64,000 bases of DNA, from positions 5,536,501 through 5,600,500 of the forward strand of contig CATNEN010000034.1 in the NCBI GenBank assembly GCA_950097015.1, given 5' to 3'. The position numbers were made by a program, and so were the translations under genes. Shown here in pieces: positions 34,471 through 46,600 of this stretch. Within the stretch, counting starts at the first letter, position 1, and every line of letters starts with the position of its first letter. The notes below the pieces were generated by a model that made no database searches, was not told where the DNA came from, and worked only from the letters and a program-made list of their open reading frames with translations. This DNA is from Macrostomum hystrix (lineage: Eukaryota; Platyhelminthes; Macrostomidae).

Positions 34471-34786
34471 CTTGGATGTGAATTTAAACGGTTAATATAG
34501 TTGACATACTGAACTGCCGTCCGCACTTATCTTTAGAAATGGCCATTTCATGGAGCCTTCGGCATTATACTCAAGACAAATATACATAATACTGTCATAC
34601 TCGTACTGTATATAATAGTATACTGTCAAATTATTTTTCTGTGAGCCCGTCGATCAGCCCGCCCTCGTATATTTTTATTCGTTTTGTCATTTTATTTTTC
34701 AAGAGAACTGATAATAGTGATCAACAAAATATAGTAGATCTTGTACGCGTATGAAGCCTTTATTTACACACCCCAGCCTCCCTCAC

Positions 34787-34969
34787 CTTGACCCTGAGCC
34801 AGCCAACATCCTCTAGACAGTTGAAGGTCCGCCGCCAGCCGTAACGCTCTACAAGTTCGTCTCTGCCACGTCGGCTGAACGGGAAGTCGTTGTCTTCTGT
34901 TGTCCTCGTCTTGTCTTCAGACTCAGCAAGCGGCTCTTTTCCTTCCTGAGGCTTCTTGAACGGTTCAGA
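34787..34969 (-). CDS. MCTP-like protein, penultimate exon
   Basis: A 61-codon exon that ends GTCAAG|GTGAGG (donor at 34786-34781) and joins in phase 0 to the exon at 34470. It reads 'RDELVERYGWRRTFNCLEDVGWLRVK'. This corresponds to the linker and first strand of the third C2 domain in MCTPs (family pattern 'RYSL..SLR.LKDVG.LQVKV'). The acceptor CTACAG at 34975-34970 fixes the start at 34969. The charged linker EGKEPLAESEDKTRTTEDND is unremarkable. The remaining 5' exons with the first two C2 domains are not identifiable up to 41 kb, so they may lie beyond a long intron or the assembly may be broken. Confidence 0.7.
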
Positions 34970-34989
34970 CTGTAGCATGTGTCTGGCGA

Positions 34990-37900
34990 TTCATTTAGCT
35001 CAATCCTTGGGACTTCCCCGCTTATCGTTTGGTTTTTTAACACACACGCACTCACCCACACTGGACGCTGGAGCTTTTGTACATTTTGTCTAGCAATTCA
35101 ATTGGCTGGCTGGTTTCCTAACAAATATTACACATAGAGCAGAGAGACAAGCAGAGAGACGGGCTGAATGTATGATATCGCAATTCGCCCAGTCACATAC
35201 CCACCTCTTCTGTCGTCCATGTCGCCAAATTAAGGAGTTAATCTCATTGCGTTGCCTTAATTCATATTCCTGACTAATGAGTAACTTCTATTCCAGATAT
35301 GATATCGAATCGAATAAAATCAAGTGTTCTCCTAACCATGAAACAAAGCAGAGATTGAGAATGGCATGCGGCATGCTCTGTGTACTCACGAACTGGTTTC
35401 ACCTGCGCACAGTAGAAGCGCCTCTTCAATACACAGCATGGGCTTTTAGAGGCCGTCCTAGTTACAAAAATGTACTGACAATATCGATCCACACTTGGCC
35501 TGAGCCGCAATGCAAATTAGCTCTCGTTGTGCCGACCTGCCTGGGCTAAAAATGGCTAATGGAGAGGGATCCTTGCGAAAAAAATGAAACGTCACGGTGA
35601 AACGATGGTCAGCAAAAGTTATATGCAATGCCCCCACCAGACCAGCTTAAACCGAGAATGACAGCGAGATAAATTGCAATTCAGAGATATTATTCTTTCA
35701 ATCTCCCACAGGGCTACTTTAACTAGTGTCTTGTGTATTCAATGTGTCCAAAGACTAAAACACACGCACACACACGAGGACGTGTACAATGTGTGCAACA
35801 TCTTTCTGTCTGGGTGGTTTGTGGGTCCAAAAGGACTAATTACTGGTACACAGCTGCGCCTAAAATCAAAGGCAAGTGACAAATTATTTTTTCAGTGATC
35901 CGATCAGAACCTCCTGATAGTCAAAGTGCTATCCAAGTATTTAGATGAACTTTAATTGCGAGTAGCAAAAGAACAACACAGTCTTCATTAGTCAAGGAGG
36001 GCAGGCTTCAGATGTGCAGTCCAATAACTTTTTCTTTGCAACTTCTCTTGCACTTAATTTTCGCCCACCCAACGGCCTCCGGGAGGATAATCTCGTCTTT
36101 CCCCAGTCCACTGAACCCACCACATCGAGAGGGTTGGGGAGAGCTTGGGCAATCAACTGTCTCAGACAAGCAAATCAAAGCATAATCAAAGTTATCCTCT
36201 TCACCGTTGCACTGAATGGATTACTGACCAGAGACAGTGTGTGGTCCTAATCTGATCTTGATCCTGACATCAGAAGCGGTCTGCGCTTCAAAGCAGGCTG
36301 AAATTCTGGGAGACTGGAGGCTGAGATTAGTGAGCATGTGTCTGACACTCCTGAATATGTACTGACTTTGAGCAGCTACAGTTCGTGCAGCTGCAATAAG
36401 TAGCTTGACTTAACTCGCAAACTAATACGTATGGGAGGTACAAGGGGACAATACAAGCGGAGTAGGACTCTGGGATCAAACTATCTATATCGCATACATC
36501 CCGCGAAGATAAATAGTAAAAAAACTGTCGGAGCTTTTCACGCTATACACTAGAATTATCAAACCGGGATGCTTAAATCAATTGCTATATATTTTATGTA
36601 CTCGAATTATCTCAACCCATTGCTAGCATTGGAGGATAAGTAGGACACTACGATCGTATGGCAGCCTGTGCTCAGCATGTTATCAGTTCGCAAATCAGAA
36701 AAAAAATATATATATATTTGACACTTATACTTAGGGAAATATGAATTCACGCACTAGTTCGATTCACTAGTTTGAAGTCATCGACTCGGGTTAAATTCTG
36801 ACTCCCCCAGATACACTCGCTGACAAAATTGGCAATTGGAGCTGTTAACTGAATAACTACAGACAAGGCAGACATTTTAATTTTTCAGAACTTCCTTACC
36901 TAGCTCGCACATGCAGTAGTTCTCTGAATAGATTTTAAGGCACCTGGATTCGTACGCAGACGCGTATTTCAAATGGCTTAAAGTATTTATTTACTTAGCA
37001 TCTTGCAGCCGTGTTTTTGTCACAATGGGTCTCAATCCTTGATAGTTCTTTCGCGTGCTGCCAAATCCAGATATGCGTAGAGTTCGCGACACAACTAAGG
37101 AACTGAGTCTCCATTCGCGCAGTGTTGGGATAATGCGGGTTAGATTTCCCCAGTAGGACACAAGGCAACTACATCGTAAATCTTCTCCGATTTCTCAGCT
37201 GTTAGTAGCAGCTGCCAGCCAAGTCGATGTCATGCCTCTCTCCCGAGTTGATTTTTTTCAACTGCAAAGTGCAACAGAAAGCCAGATTTCGTCACCCTCT
37301 GACGCTTCAGCGACCCAGTGTGCCGCTTCTCGCTCTCTGCACCCGTTAGACAGACACGCCTGTCTACTTTTTTTCTAAATGAATTTGAGTCAGTTTTGTT
37401 AGGATTGAACAGAAAAATACAATGGGCTTATAGCAATTCTAGCTTCAAACTAGCTTACGAGGAAAGCTGTGACACGACACGCTTCATCTTTGTCTTAAGT
37501 GTGAAAGACATTCGCAAGCAAGCCTCCTAGCCATATACTTTCCTCTTCATCGACAAATCGATTTGTTGTAGCTCCAAAATCCGACAGCACGCTCTTCCGT
37601 CTTAACTCTTTCTTTTTGACTAATTTTCTGTCCCTGCTGTCCCAAAAACTTTGCGATATACCCAGCCGAGTTAATACTCGTAGCTTAAGACCTTCTCACG
37701 GTAATAGTTTGTGGCCTCGCTATTCAGTTCCCATATTGCTGTTCATGAGGCCTAGGGACAGATTCTGGAGCATTCGAGCCGTCAACAGTTCGTGTACATC
37801 GTCTAACGTTTTCAGTTTAGTCCGATGATTCAGTTCGAGTCATCAGTCGAAACAAGTCCAGTTTTAGGGCGCCGAGACAGTCTGCGGAAACGGATGTGCG

Positions 37901-38130
37901 CACTACGTCAAGCGTGTACCGCACAAAAATCCACTATTCCTTAACCCCTGACCTCGCTGAACCTGGGCATACACGCCAGGGCACACATACAGTTAGGTGT
38001 GTAGGTCTACCATAACTTTTTCATTTCAGGCAGTGTGCATCCTCATTTCACTCCCCCTGCTCCATTTTTACCTACTCAATCGTGTTACCATTTTTTATGT
38101 ACTCGTACCTCTAGCAGTAACATTTTACGT
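34990..38130. other. Non-coding stretch upstream of the visible MCTP exons
   Basis: No C2-like or other recognisable coding segments on either strand. A short (TA)n run occurs near 36705-36717. This would be intronic or intergenic if the MCTP-like gene extends to higher coordinates. Confidence 0.4.
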
Positions 38131-38150
38131 ACATTATGAAGCTTGCGCAT

Positions 38151-38752
38151 AAGGGGGCGAGTGGGTCAGCGGCTAACGTCGCTGCCTCGCACTCCAAAGG
38201 ACGCTAGTTCGATTCACCCTTCAAGTCACGATTAATTTCGGGACTTGTTGGGGGGTTTGGACAGTAGCGACCGGCGGAGGTGCACCATATTTCGTGCAAT
38301 CAAAGCTTGAAATAATAGCTTCGCTCCTACCTTTCTGTGTGCCTGTTCTGCGTTGTGTGAGTTGTGTGCGCTGGCGCTGGGGCGTGAGACCTTGCGGGGG
38401 GTGGCTGGAGGGCGGGTGTACACCGCCGCGCGCTTTCTGGACTTCCGTCAGCGCGATTGGATAAGTGCACACTCATCACCCGGCCCCCCCTGAGGACTGA
38501 TTTCTTATCAGCCTTCCGCCCCGGCTTGGTCTGCTATGTGCGTGTGGGGCTGGGGTGGGGGGCACTGCTGCCTATTCTGGGTGCCTCCTGCCCTCCCCGG
38601 CTGGTCTGTGCTGCTGTGTCTGGTGCCTGCTCAGGGGAGGCGGCGCGATGGGCGCAAAAGCGCCTAGTTCGCCGGTCTGGGGGCGTGCCGCTCCATCGCT
38701 TGTGCGACAAGTACCCCGGGCCCCCCTGCAAATAGATAGAGATAGATAGATA
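38151..38752 (+). mobile_element. SINE-B, tRNA-derived, 602 bp, with exact 13-bp target duplication
   Basis: The head reads 'gggggcgagtgggtcagcgg' (A-box) and 'ggacgctagttcgattcacc' (B-box) at 38154-38220. A GC-rich body of about 500 bp follows, with a (GATA)n tail. The direct repeat GAAGCTTGCGCAT flanks it exactly (38138-38150 and 38753-38765). The body and tail differ from SINE-A, so this is a separate family. At 602 bp it is long for a SINE. Confidence 0.88.
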
Positions 38753-38769
38753 GAAGCTTGCGCATCATG

Positions 38770-39530
38770 AACCGACCCCAATGCTGTCGAAATTCGATGA
38801 AATGACGACTTGGTGAAAACTGGTTGTTTTGTATGTTTTGTACATATTATACATTGTACATTCTATTTATTTCATTGCTTGAAGCTCTTGTTTGAAGCTC
38901 TCGTTTTCTACGAGACGAGAAAGCACTTCTATATTTTTTCTTTTTAGTTTCTATTTCTATACACTTTCTTTAGTTGGAATTTTGGCGCTTCTGCTGTAGC
39001 CGCATCGATAATCGAAGGTCGTTAGGGTAGGCCCTCATTACCTGCGTCAGCCTGGAGTCGCATCGCGTGACTTCCTGTCACCAAACACATCGCTTCCGCT
39101 CTCACAGTAAGGCAATCAAAACAGCAGTTACTGAGGCCGCAGCTCTGGCAATTAGTTCTTTTTCCTTACTGCTGAACAATCCTCTCGTATACCCTCGCGA
39201 GGCTAAAGGAAAACTTGCGCCTTGGCTCCTTCCTAAACAGCGCATTGTCTGTTAGGCAAAGCGATTTTTTAGCCAGCGAAAAGGGCACGTTCGTCAATCT
39301 AGGGCAGTGGATCTCTAGAGACGCTTGAATGCAAAGATCGAGGATCGCATTAATGTGTGCGAGTGTTTACAACGCAAAATGGAGCGTTTATCTCAGCTTG
39401 TGTACCGGTTCTGGTCAGAATTTCCAAGACCCGAGTGACCCATTCAGAAGGACTTTCTGCATTCCAATTTAAAAGATCCAGAAGCCTACCATAACTTTTT
39501 ACGAGTTTTCACATAGACTTTCTGTGGCAG
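38770..39530. other. Intergenic DNA, nothing recognised
   Basis: No gene-like signal or tandem array. Confidence 0.4.
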
Positions 39531-39559
39531 AGTCACAGCCATTGTGCGCGCTTTCTAAC

Positions 39560-39765
39560 GCTCTGCGGCACAGCTGTACAATCCGTGAACCCCAGCGGCC
39601 ACAGAAATTGGATTCCCATTTTACAGCTGGGTGAACTAAAGCATCAGGAATTAAGTGTCTTGCTCAAGAACATAATTGCTTCCCTTGTGCTCAGATTCGA
39701 ACTCAAGACTTCTCAGTCAGAAGTCCGAAGCTGTAACCTCTTCAAGCTCCCTATTCGACAACCAC
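39560..39765 (-). mobile_element. SINE family C, reverse orientation
   Basis: On the minus strand a tRNA-like head (B-box 'gagttcgaatctgagc', about 39690-39710) is followed by the central segment 'gttcttgagcaagacactta' and 'cacccagctgtaaaatggga'. It matches the copy at 50404 ('tagcaagacacttc' and 'caccagctgttaaatgggt'). This is the best evidence that family C has a conserved central domain. Confidence 0.7.
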
Positions 39766-39769
39766 AAAA

Positions 39770-41380
39770 ATATACATAAAAATCGCTGAAGCACAGTTTA
39801 TATTTGCCACAGCTAAGCATAGATATTGCTTTAGACTTTATATATTTAGCTATAAGCTTAAGAGTGAATATTAGAGTTATCGGTGCACAACGTCCACAAT
39901 TCCTGAAATATTGGGCTATAGTTGGAATGCAGAGGAGCCAAGCAACGATCATTGATTTAGTCTTAATAAAGAAAGCAAGGGCTAGGCAGTGGATATAATA
40001 TGGGCATAAAAGACTAATTAGCAGCAGGTGAGTTAAAAAAGCACAGCTAAAATCTTAGTATTTCAGGTGTGCAAAGTTCGGGAATGACGCGTCTAAATTA
40101 TATGAACTTGATAAACACACAAGTATAGGGTGGGCTAGCGGTATAGACTGAAGTGATTTATGAATCACTTAAAGAGATCAAAGCATGGGAGAGTTTTAGT
40201 GACAGTCATAGCACAACAGGTGGCCAAGCAATATATATCAATGAAACAAAACTCGGCGAGTCATAAAAGGATTTAAATCACCGTTACCATCTCGAATGAC
40301 TTTCGACATTCGAGGCGCACTTTAGTTTGCGTTTCGTGGCTTGAAAAACAGTCATGTTTTAATTAGCGTGCGTCTAGTTATTTTTTTGGCCAATCGTGTC
40401 AGGCCACTTTTCTACCCCTCACAATCCTCTGCACCCACCCCTTTGGGGTTGATAATGTACATGCGTAAACTATTTCACTTCACCCCTCCGATAAGCTCAA
40501 TAAATAAACTTTTCATAGTGTTTCTTGGTTTGACAGAGTGCTGCTGCAGTCCAATTCATCTGAGTTGATTTTATCTCGTCAAAGTTTGTGGGGGTTGACA
40601 GGGGTAGAAAATTGGCATGACGTGATTAGTCAAGAAATTATAAGATACACGCCAATCAAAAGCAAGACTATAATTCAAGCGATGAAACGCAAACTAAAGT
40701 ACGCCTTCAAATCACCAAGTACAAGGCGCAAATTCCTAAAATAATTAAATTCAGAAAACGGTTATTATGAAAGTACGAGAAACTCGTAGAAACTACATTC
40801 TGCATTATACGGCAGAGATGCACAACGCATATTGTTTTTTTAAATGAACAATTCCAAACGTTCAAAATGTAACAGTTTTTATCAATTATTATGTGGGAGT
40901 ATTAAAATACAACAGAGTTCATTGCTCATCTCACCTGTACTAAATAATTTAAATCCTTTGTTCGGCATCAGAACAAAGTGGAATTTGAATTTATATCTAA
41001 TTTTCTTCAGCTGGGTTTGGCTATATTGTAATATTTTTAAACAAATTTCAAAATAACTTTCAAGCTGCAATTTCATTCTATCGAACCTACAGGCTCATTG
41101 TGAATCATCAGGCTTTAGAAAATTTTATAATATCTAGCTCTCACATGGACAGAAAAAAATAAGATTACAGGAAGATGACCGCCACTTCCGCCCGCCTCAT
41201 TTTTCATGCCGCAGTCAGTTCCTTTTTGTGTTCTCTGTGATGATTTTGCTATTCCTGAAGACTAGCCATGTTGAATCAGCTTGAAACTCCGTATTGCTTA
41301 CTTTCTGCGAGTACAAAGCGTCCTTTCTGTAGTCATGGCTTTCCTTTTTTAAACTGTCCATAGAAACAGCAATAGACTAT
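39770..41380. other. AT-rich intergenic DNA downstream of the GPCR
   Basis: No recognised gene. It may include the GPCR 3' UTR. Confidence 0.4.
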
Positions 41381-41383
41381 TTA

Positions 41384-42835
41384 TCAGTTAGTCACAGCTG
41401 TCGCGGCTGCTGACGGGCGCATTTCAGCCAGGCAAAGTGCTTCTTTCTCATTGCAGCTGTCGCTGTCGCTCTGCTGCAGAACCTGCGCCGCGATTACACG
41501 ATTCGCCTGATTCTCAGACGAGCATTGCGGCAAACTGCTATCCGGATGCTGGTGTTGCTGAAGCGGCTGGTGGTGGCTTACCGTGCTTGTGAGAATCCCG
41601 GATGTAAAGTTTGTTCCTGTGCCCATGTTGCCACCGAGGCCGAAGCGATTACCGCGCGACGCTTCAGCGGCGTTCATCCGGGCGGCCCAGCGAGGACAGA
41701 TCGTCACCAGCATCGACTTGCGGAACGAGGCAGAAACCATGCAGTAGAGAATGAAATTGACTGCGCAGCCGGTTACCTGGCTCAGCGTGACTACATGGAG
41801 CAGAGAGTTCACCGTGTAGTAACTGGACACTCCGCTGATGTCGCCCTGGGCCAGTCTATATTTTAGGTCTCCTGTGATGAACTGACGACAGAAGAAGTTC
41901 ACCATATCGGCTGGCGCAATGGTGATAAAGAATATAGCCATAGCAGCTACCAGAAGTGGAGTTAGGCTGTCTTGCTGCTGCTGCTGCTTTTGCTTTTGCT
42001 TGCGCCGGCTGGCTTGATCGAATCGAACCAGCGTTCTGTTGCTGCTGTCGGCAACAATGCTGCTGCTGGCACTAGCGACGCCTGCTGTTTCGTCGCCAGG
42101 GCGGCAGCTGCCAGTGAGTCGATTGCGCTGCCGTAGACTCGCTCTATAAGCTAAAATGAGCTTCACATTGCCCACAATCATTACCACCAAAGGAAGCAAG
42201 TTTACAAGTATCGCGCACACCCATGGGTATACGATGCTAAACAGATAGTGCGAGAAGAAATCGCGCCTAACGCTCGTGTAGCACAGTGGTCTTTTACCAC
42301 AAGGCTCGTGACGCTCAACTTTGTACTTAAAAAAGTACGGCGCGTGTAATGCAAAGGCCAGGACAAAAATGCAGACGATTGCACCGCTCAGTTTTCGTCT
42401 AGTCAGCCAGGAGCGGGCACGCAGAGGCTGCCAGACGGCAATGTAGCGGCAGATGGTGATGGACATTGTAAGCCAGATGCTGGCCGCCAGGAAGGCAGAA
42501 ACCAGAGCGGAGCTCCAGACGTGGGCGTGGGTCAGCAGCCAGGACGAGCGAACACCCACCGTGACACTGAGCGGCAGAGACCAGAAACAGACGCCAAGGT
42601 CCGAGACGGCAAGCGCAGTGAGCGAGTGCGATACGGAGCTTTCAAGGCCTTCCCGGCCAAGTCGGCGGCGAATGAATACACTGAGGTTGAGCGCGTTTCC
42701 GGCTAGGCCGATGCAGCAGACGAGCTTCAGGGCCACGTCCAACACGACGAACTCGAACACCTTGGCGCTTCGAGCGTGGGCTGCCGCCAAGCGATGAAAC
42801 TCAGGGCTCAAGCTGCTGTTGTTGCCTAGCAACAT
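41384..42835 (-). CDS. Class A (rhodopsin-like) GPCR, probably a neuropeptide/FMRFamide-type receptor
   Basis: Single-exon 483-residue seven-transmembrane receptor at the plasma membrane. TM1 about 30-55 with the GNALNLSVF motif; TM2 68-92 with LAVSDL; TM3 105-130 ending ICRYIAVWQPL, so the DRY motif is CRY; TM4 150-170; TM5 198-230; TM6 291-316, with Pro in IAPAD instead of the usual CWxP; TM7 337-366 with VNFILY in place of NPxxY. NNSS near the N terminus is a glycosylation sequon. The third intracellular loop is long (about 60 residues) and holds a Lys/Gln run from a CAG-like repeat. The overall pattern fits invertebrate FMRFamide/peptide receptors; the ligand is unknown. A SINE-A copy begins 60 bp upstream of the ATG. 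Confidence 0.85.
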   Translation of the reverse strand: MLLGNNSSLSPEFHRLAAAHARSAKVFEFVVLDVALKLVCCIGLAGNALNLSVFIRRRLGREGLESSVSHSLTALAVSDLGVCFWSLPLSVTVGVRSSWLLTHAHVWSSALVSAFLAASIWLTMSITICRYIAVWQPLRARSWLTRRKLSGAIVCIFVLAFALHAPYFFKYKVERHEPCGKRPLCYTSVRRDFFSHYLFSIVYPWVCAILVNLLPLVVMIVGNVKLILAYRASLRQRNRLTGSCRPGDETAGVASASSSIVADSSNRTLVRFDQASRRKQKQKQQQQQDSLTPLLVAAMAIFFITIAPADMVNFFCRQFITGDLKYRLAQGDISGVSSYYTVNSLLHVVTLSQVTGCAVNFILYCMVSASFRKSMLVTICPRWAARMNAAEASRGNRFGLGGNMGTGTNFTSGILTSTVSHHQPLQQHQHPDSSLPQCSSENQANRVIAAQVLQQSDSDSCNEKEALCLAEMRPSAAATAVTN

Positions 42836-42894
42836 TTTGGCGCGCTGTGGGGACAGGTCATAGGGCGGCCACGATTTAGTTATGTAATCGGATT

Positions 42895-43664
42895 AATAAT
42901 AATAATTATAATTCCCAAAGGGCTGCGGGCAGTGGCACATCATTTGGTAACACTATAGACCCGCAGCCAGAGAGGAAGCAATTCTGCCCATTTTGCTCAC
43001 AAATACCGTACGCAGGCATGCATACGCTCACACAGGTGTGAACATCTGCCCTGACTTTCTCATCGTCAGGCAGTGTACACTTTCACTTTGCCTTGGAGGT
43101 TGGACCTCAAGGGCGTAAATTGCACGACAAGCCCACAAGCCTGTCTCATTGGGTTGCAATTTCAGGGGCCGGTTTTAGCCGGCTCTGTAATCGTGCTTAG
43201 CCGACTGGGCCGTCCTTCCGCCTGTCTGTGCGTGCGGCCCGCGCGTGTGCATCCCTGCCGCAAGGTGGGGTGCTGGGTACCGGCCGGCAGGTGGGGGGTT
43301 TGGTTGGTGGGTGGCGGTTTCGGCCCCACTTTTATTTGTGCGCTCACGCTCTCTCGTGCGCGCTGCGTGAGCACTCTGGCTCGTAAAATGTTTTTTGTAT
43401 TGCTTTTATTCCGCTGCTTCGTGACTTCCCTTTTAATCACCCCAAATCCTAATATATATTCGCTATCGCAGGACTCGTTTCGACGCCTTTGTCGCCACGC
43501 CTGTGCCTTCCATCTTGCTGCTTTTGGCCCTGTTGGCTAAACTGCCACTATTTGACCGTCATTATTTGGCTGCGCCCCAAATAAATGTGGCCTCGCCGGG
43601 GAATCGAACTTAGGAACTGCGGAGCAAGAGGCAAACGCGTTAACCGCTCTGCCACCGACTCCCA
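42895..43664 (-). mobile_element. SINE-A copy 3, reverse orientation, with internal insertion and 13-bp target duplication
   Basis: Head at 43590-43664 and (AAT)n tail at 42895-42915 on the plus strand. It is flanked by ATGTAATCGGATT (42882-42894) and ATGTGTTCGGATT (43665-43677), two mismatches. The 3' hairpin is intact (42921-42929 with 42960-42968). The SINE body is interrupted by about 425 bp of foreign, CT-rich sequence. It lies directly upstream of the GPCR, in the same orientation. Confidence 0.9.
43143..43567. other. 425-bp insertion inside SINE-A copy 3
   Basis: Copies 1 and 2 read continuously across this point (rc of '...gcagccgcggagagaaggct...'). Here the two halves are separated by 425 bp and about 9 bp of SINE are lost. 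The insert is pyrimidine- and GC-rich with no coding features. I do not recognise it and see no target duplication or inverted repeats. Confidence 0.65.
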
Positions 43665-43679
43665 ATGTGTTCGGATTAC

Positions 43680-46600
43680 GTTACATGCAGAACTTTGTAT
43701 TGAAACTTAAAAAGTATTGAAACGGATTTAGCTTTATTTAATTTCTCTCCAAAGAAAAACTCATAAAGGAACGATAAGTGTCCCAAACTGGCTTCACACG
43801 AAGCCAAAGCAACGAACTCACCGCCCTCGAATCTTATTCCCTAATTAAGCAATGCTCGCAAAGACAGATTAATAAGAAACTTTATGTCAAACAATTTAGC
43901 CGAGCCGATCCACTCAGCCGTTTCTCAATTTAGAAATGCTGCGTCATTCGATCCAAACAACCTTCAGAGATTGACAAGCTTCCCAACTTGCTGCAAGCTA
44001 ATACCCTGCTTGTCTCTTTGGATATTGTGTTTCCGCTTGGCCGTCAAAATAAATCCGCCTTAGGTCCGAACCCGCGCTCTCAGCGGTGCAGCCCAGAGTG
44101 TGGAAGTCAATTAATTTTCTGCAACTTTTACTCAGTCTCTCAGAGCCTCACATTACACTCATTTCACTAACCTCGATCAGCCCCTGAATCTGAGAACCCC
44201 CTAGGGATGAAAGACTCAATCCCAGCAGGGTAATTCCACGCACACGGGAAGCGCTGGTAAACACAGCAACCCGGGCCGCTCTGGCGGGGGATTCACAGAC
44301 ACGGATGCATTAAGCTGAGCTTGTCGCTTGGCAAGGCTAACAATGGAGCGGAAGGCTAACACGGAGCAAAGTTTACCAGCCCGAAAGCATTGCGGGAAAA
44401 GTTTTACTCTGGGTGCTTGCTGGAAGCACTGATAGCGAGTAGCTGTCGCTGTCGTTGATGAGCACGTCATCTACCTGAAACAAGGACGCAGATTCAGGTG
44501 GGTTTTCCGTGCTAAGTGGATACTGGAGAGGGACAGAAGACGATCCAAGGGTGTAATGAATGAGCTCCAACTCCCTGCAAAATGAGAAGCGAGACAATAC
44601 TCATTGCTCATATAGGCGGGAAAGAGAAAGGCCAATTACGGCTGTCTCAGGGATCTTCCCATCGCATAGTAGCTAGAGTCCTTCTAGGTCCTTCTAAGCC
44701 TCACAAAATCCACCTTGTCTGCATCCGCGAATTCAGTTCTATCTTTAATTAATTCAGAAAAAAACAGGAAACGCAAAAAAGCAATAGTGTTCTCGGTTTT
44801 TTTGGTCAACCCAGAGCTCTCCTGCTACGCTTCAAAGTTATGAGCATTTAGATAGGTCGCTGGTTTTAATGCGGACGACACTTTTTTTAGACGCAACTAC
44901 TGTAAAATACTTTCTTTCTGTATTTATCTTTTTTTATTAGCCAACAGACTAGCAGAAAGAAACTTTCAGTTGGAAGTGCTTATCCATAACCGGGGAACTC
45001 TGCCCGAGTTTTTGTCCTTCAAAATATCAGCAGCGATGGAACACAAATAGTGAAGTCGGGTTACGGGCGCTAAAAATCGACATTTTTTGCTCAAAAAGTT
45101 GGGCGACATAAGCAACATTAATCTAACCGAATGCATCTGTTGAGCTTGATTTTGATTTCTGCCTTTGTTTTAAGTCCCCGACTTTCTAGTTTCTGTCATC
45201 TGCGCTAATATTACTTTTTAACTACTGGGCGTAAATAAAAATAGGTTATGCATGTAATGATCCAGTCTGTGGATCTATAAAAGATCCCACTTACTTTCGA
45301 ACCGAACCGAAAAGTCAGATTCAGTGATTTGAACATCTCGGGACGGGATATTCGGCCTTACTTTTACTTATTGTATGGCCTGGACGTAGATGAGGACTTA
45401 ATTACTCTGGAATTGGGTCTCAGGGATTCTCGTTTCCGCTTAAGTAGCGATTGAATCTGTGCCTCTTGCCAGACTCCTTGATGGGCATTCGTCGGAATGA
45501 CAAGGAAGCAAGGAAGATGAGAAGCTAGATCTCGCTTGAGACGGCTCGCTACAATCGCCTGTGGAGATGCCCGCATACCAAAATCTGTAAGGATTTTATC
45601 ATATTTGACACTTTCGCTACCGCTACAAGCTGCGAGCGTAATTTTAATATCAGCTGACCTGTAACTGGAGCAGCTAGGATAATTTCCTGAGTTTCATTGA
45701 AATTCAACTCAAACGACATTCTCTCAGTCCAACAGCTGGTGCTGAAGTTTTCTTGTCTCATTTTGTTTTGAAAATTGTTAAGTGGATTTCGTTGAAAAAA
45801 TAAACTGCCGTAGCATGGTTGAAGAGTCGTCCGCTAACAACTCTTGTGCGTGTGCGTGCCCGCATATCAATGATGTCAGGTCTTCGCGTTGCTGCAAACA
45901 CTTGTCGTGAACTGCTTTTCAGAAAAAAAAATTCAGCTGGCAGATATGGCGAAAACAAAAGTATCTTAGGGAAGAATACAGGATGTTTACACAATGGTAA
46001 GGGGATATCTAGAATTATCGGAAATGAAGAGGGGGAAAGGAGGCGACAGAAAACGAGGGATGCATTGCATGGAGATCTTCATTTCTGCCGTCTGCCTGAG
46101 GTTGAAATTAGGCAATTGAGATTAAGTCAGCCGTAAAGACGAGAGAAAAACTGCGTGGTATTCCCAAGTTGAGTACACACATGGGTTAAATTGTGTGTGC
46201 CTGCCTTCGCGAGGAGTAGCAGATGCTAGTGTAGGCTGCATCAGCATTGTCTAAAAAAGGCAAACATCGAATACGATCCTGAGTCGGATGCGGAATCCCA
46301 CCCCATCTTGTTCTATTTTCTCCTACATCGCTCATTATAATTCTACCGTTTCTAGACCGGGCGCTCTTTGCGAGCATTTGAAGCACAGCCCTGTCGTCAT
46401 CGGAAAGAGTTTCATGCTCCATTTGATTCTTGCCTTTTTATCCAGAGCTTTTTCCGACCCTTTTGTAATTTGCGCTACTCGAGCAACAGAAAAGTGGCAT
46501 GCAGCGAGGCATTGTAGTTCGTCTGCACAGCTTTGCCTACTGGATTTCAGACAGCATTTTCTGCTGCCTGTAAGCAGTTCTTTGCTTCCTGTTTTCTATT

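Noticed and set aside
45819-46136. 105-codon open frame
   Set aside because: No recognisable motif, no promoter or splice context, and ordinary composition for non-coding DNA here.
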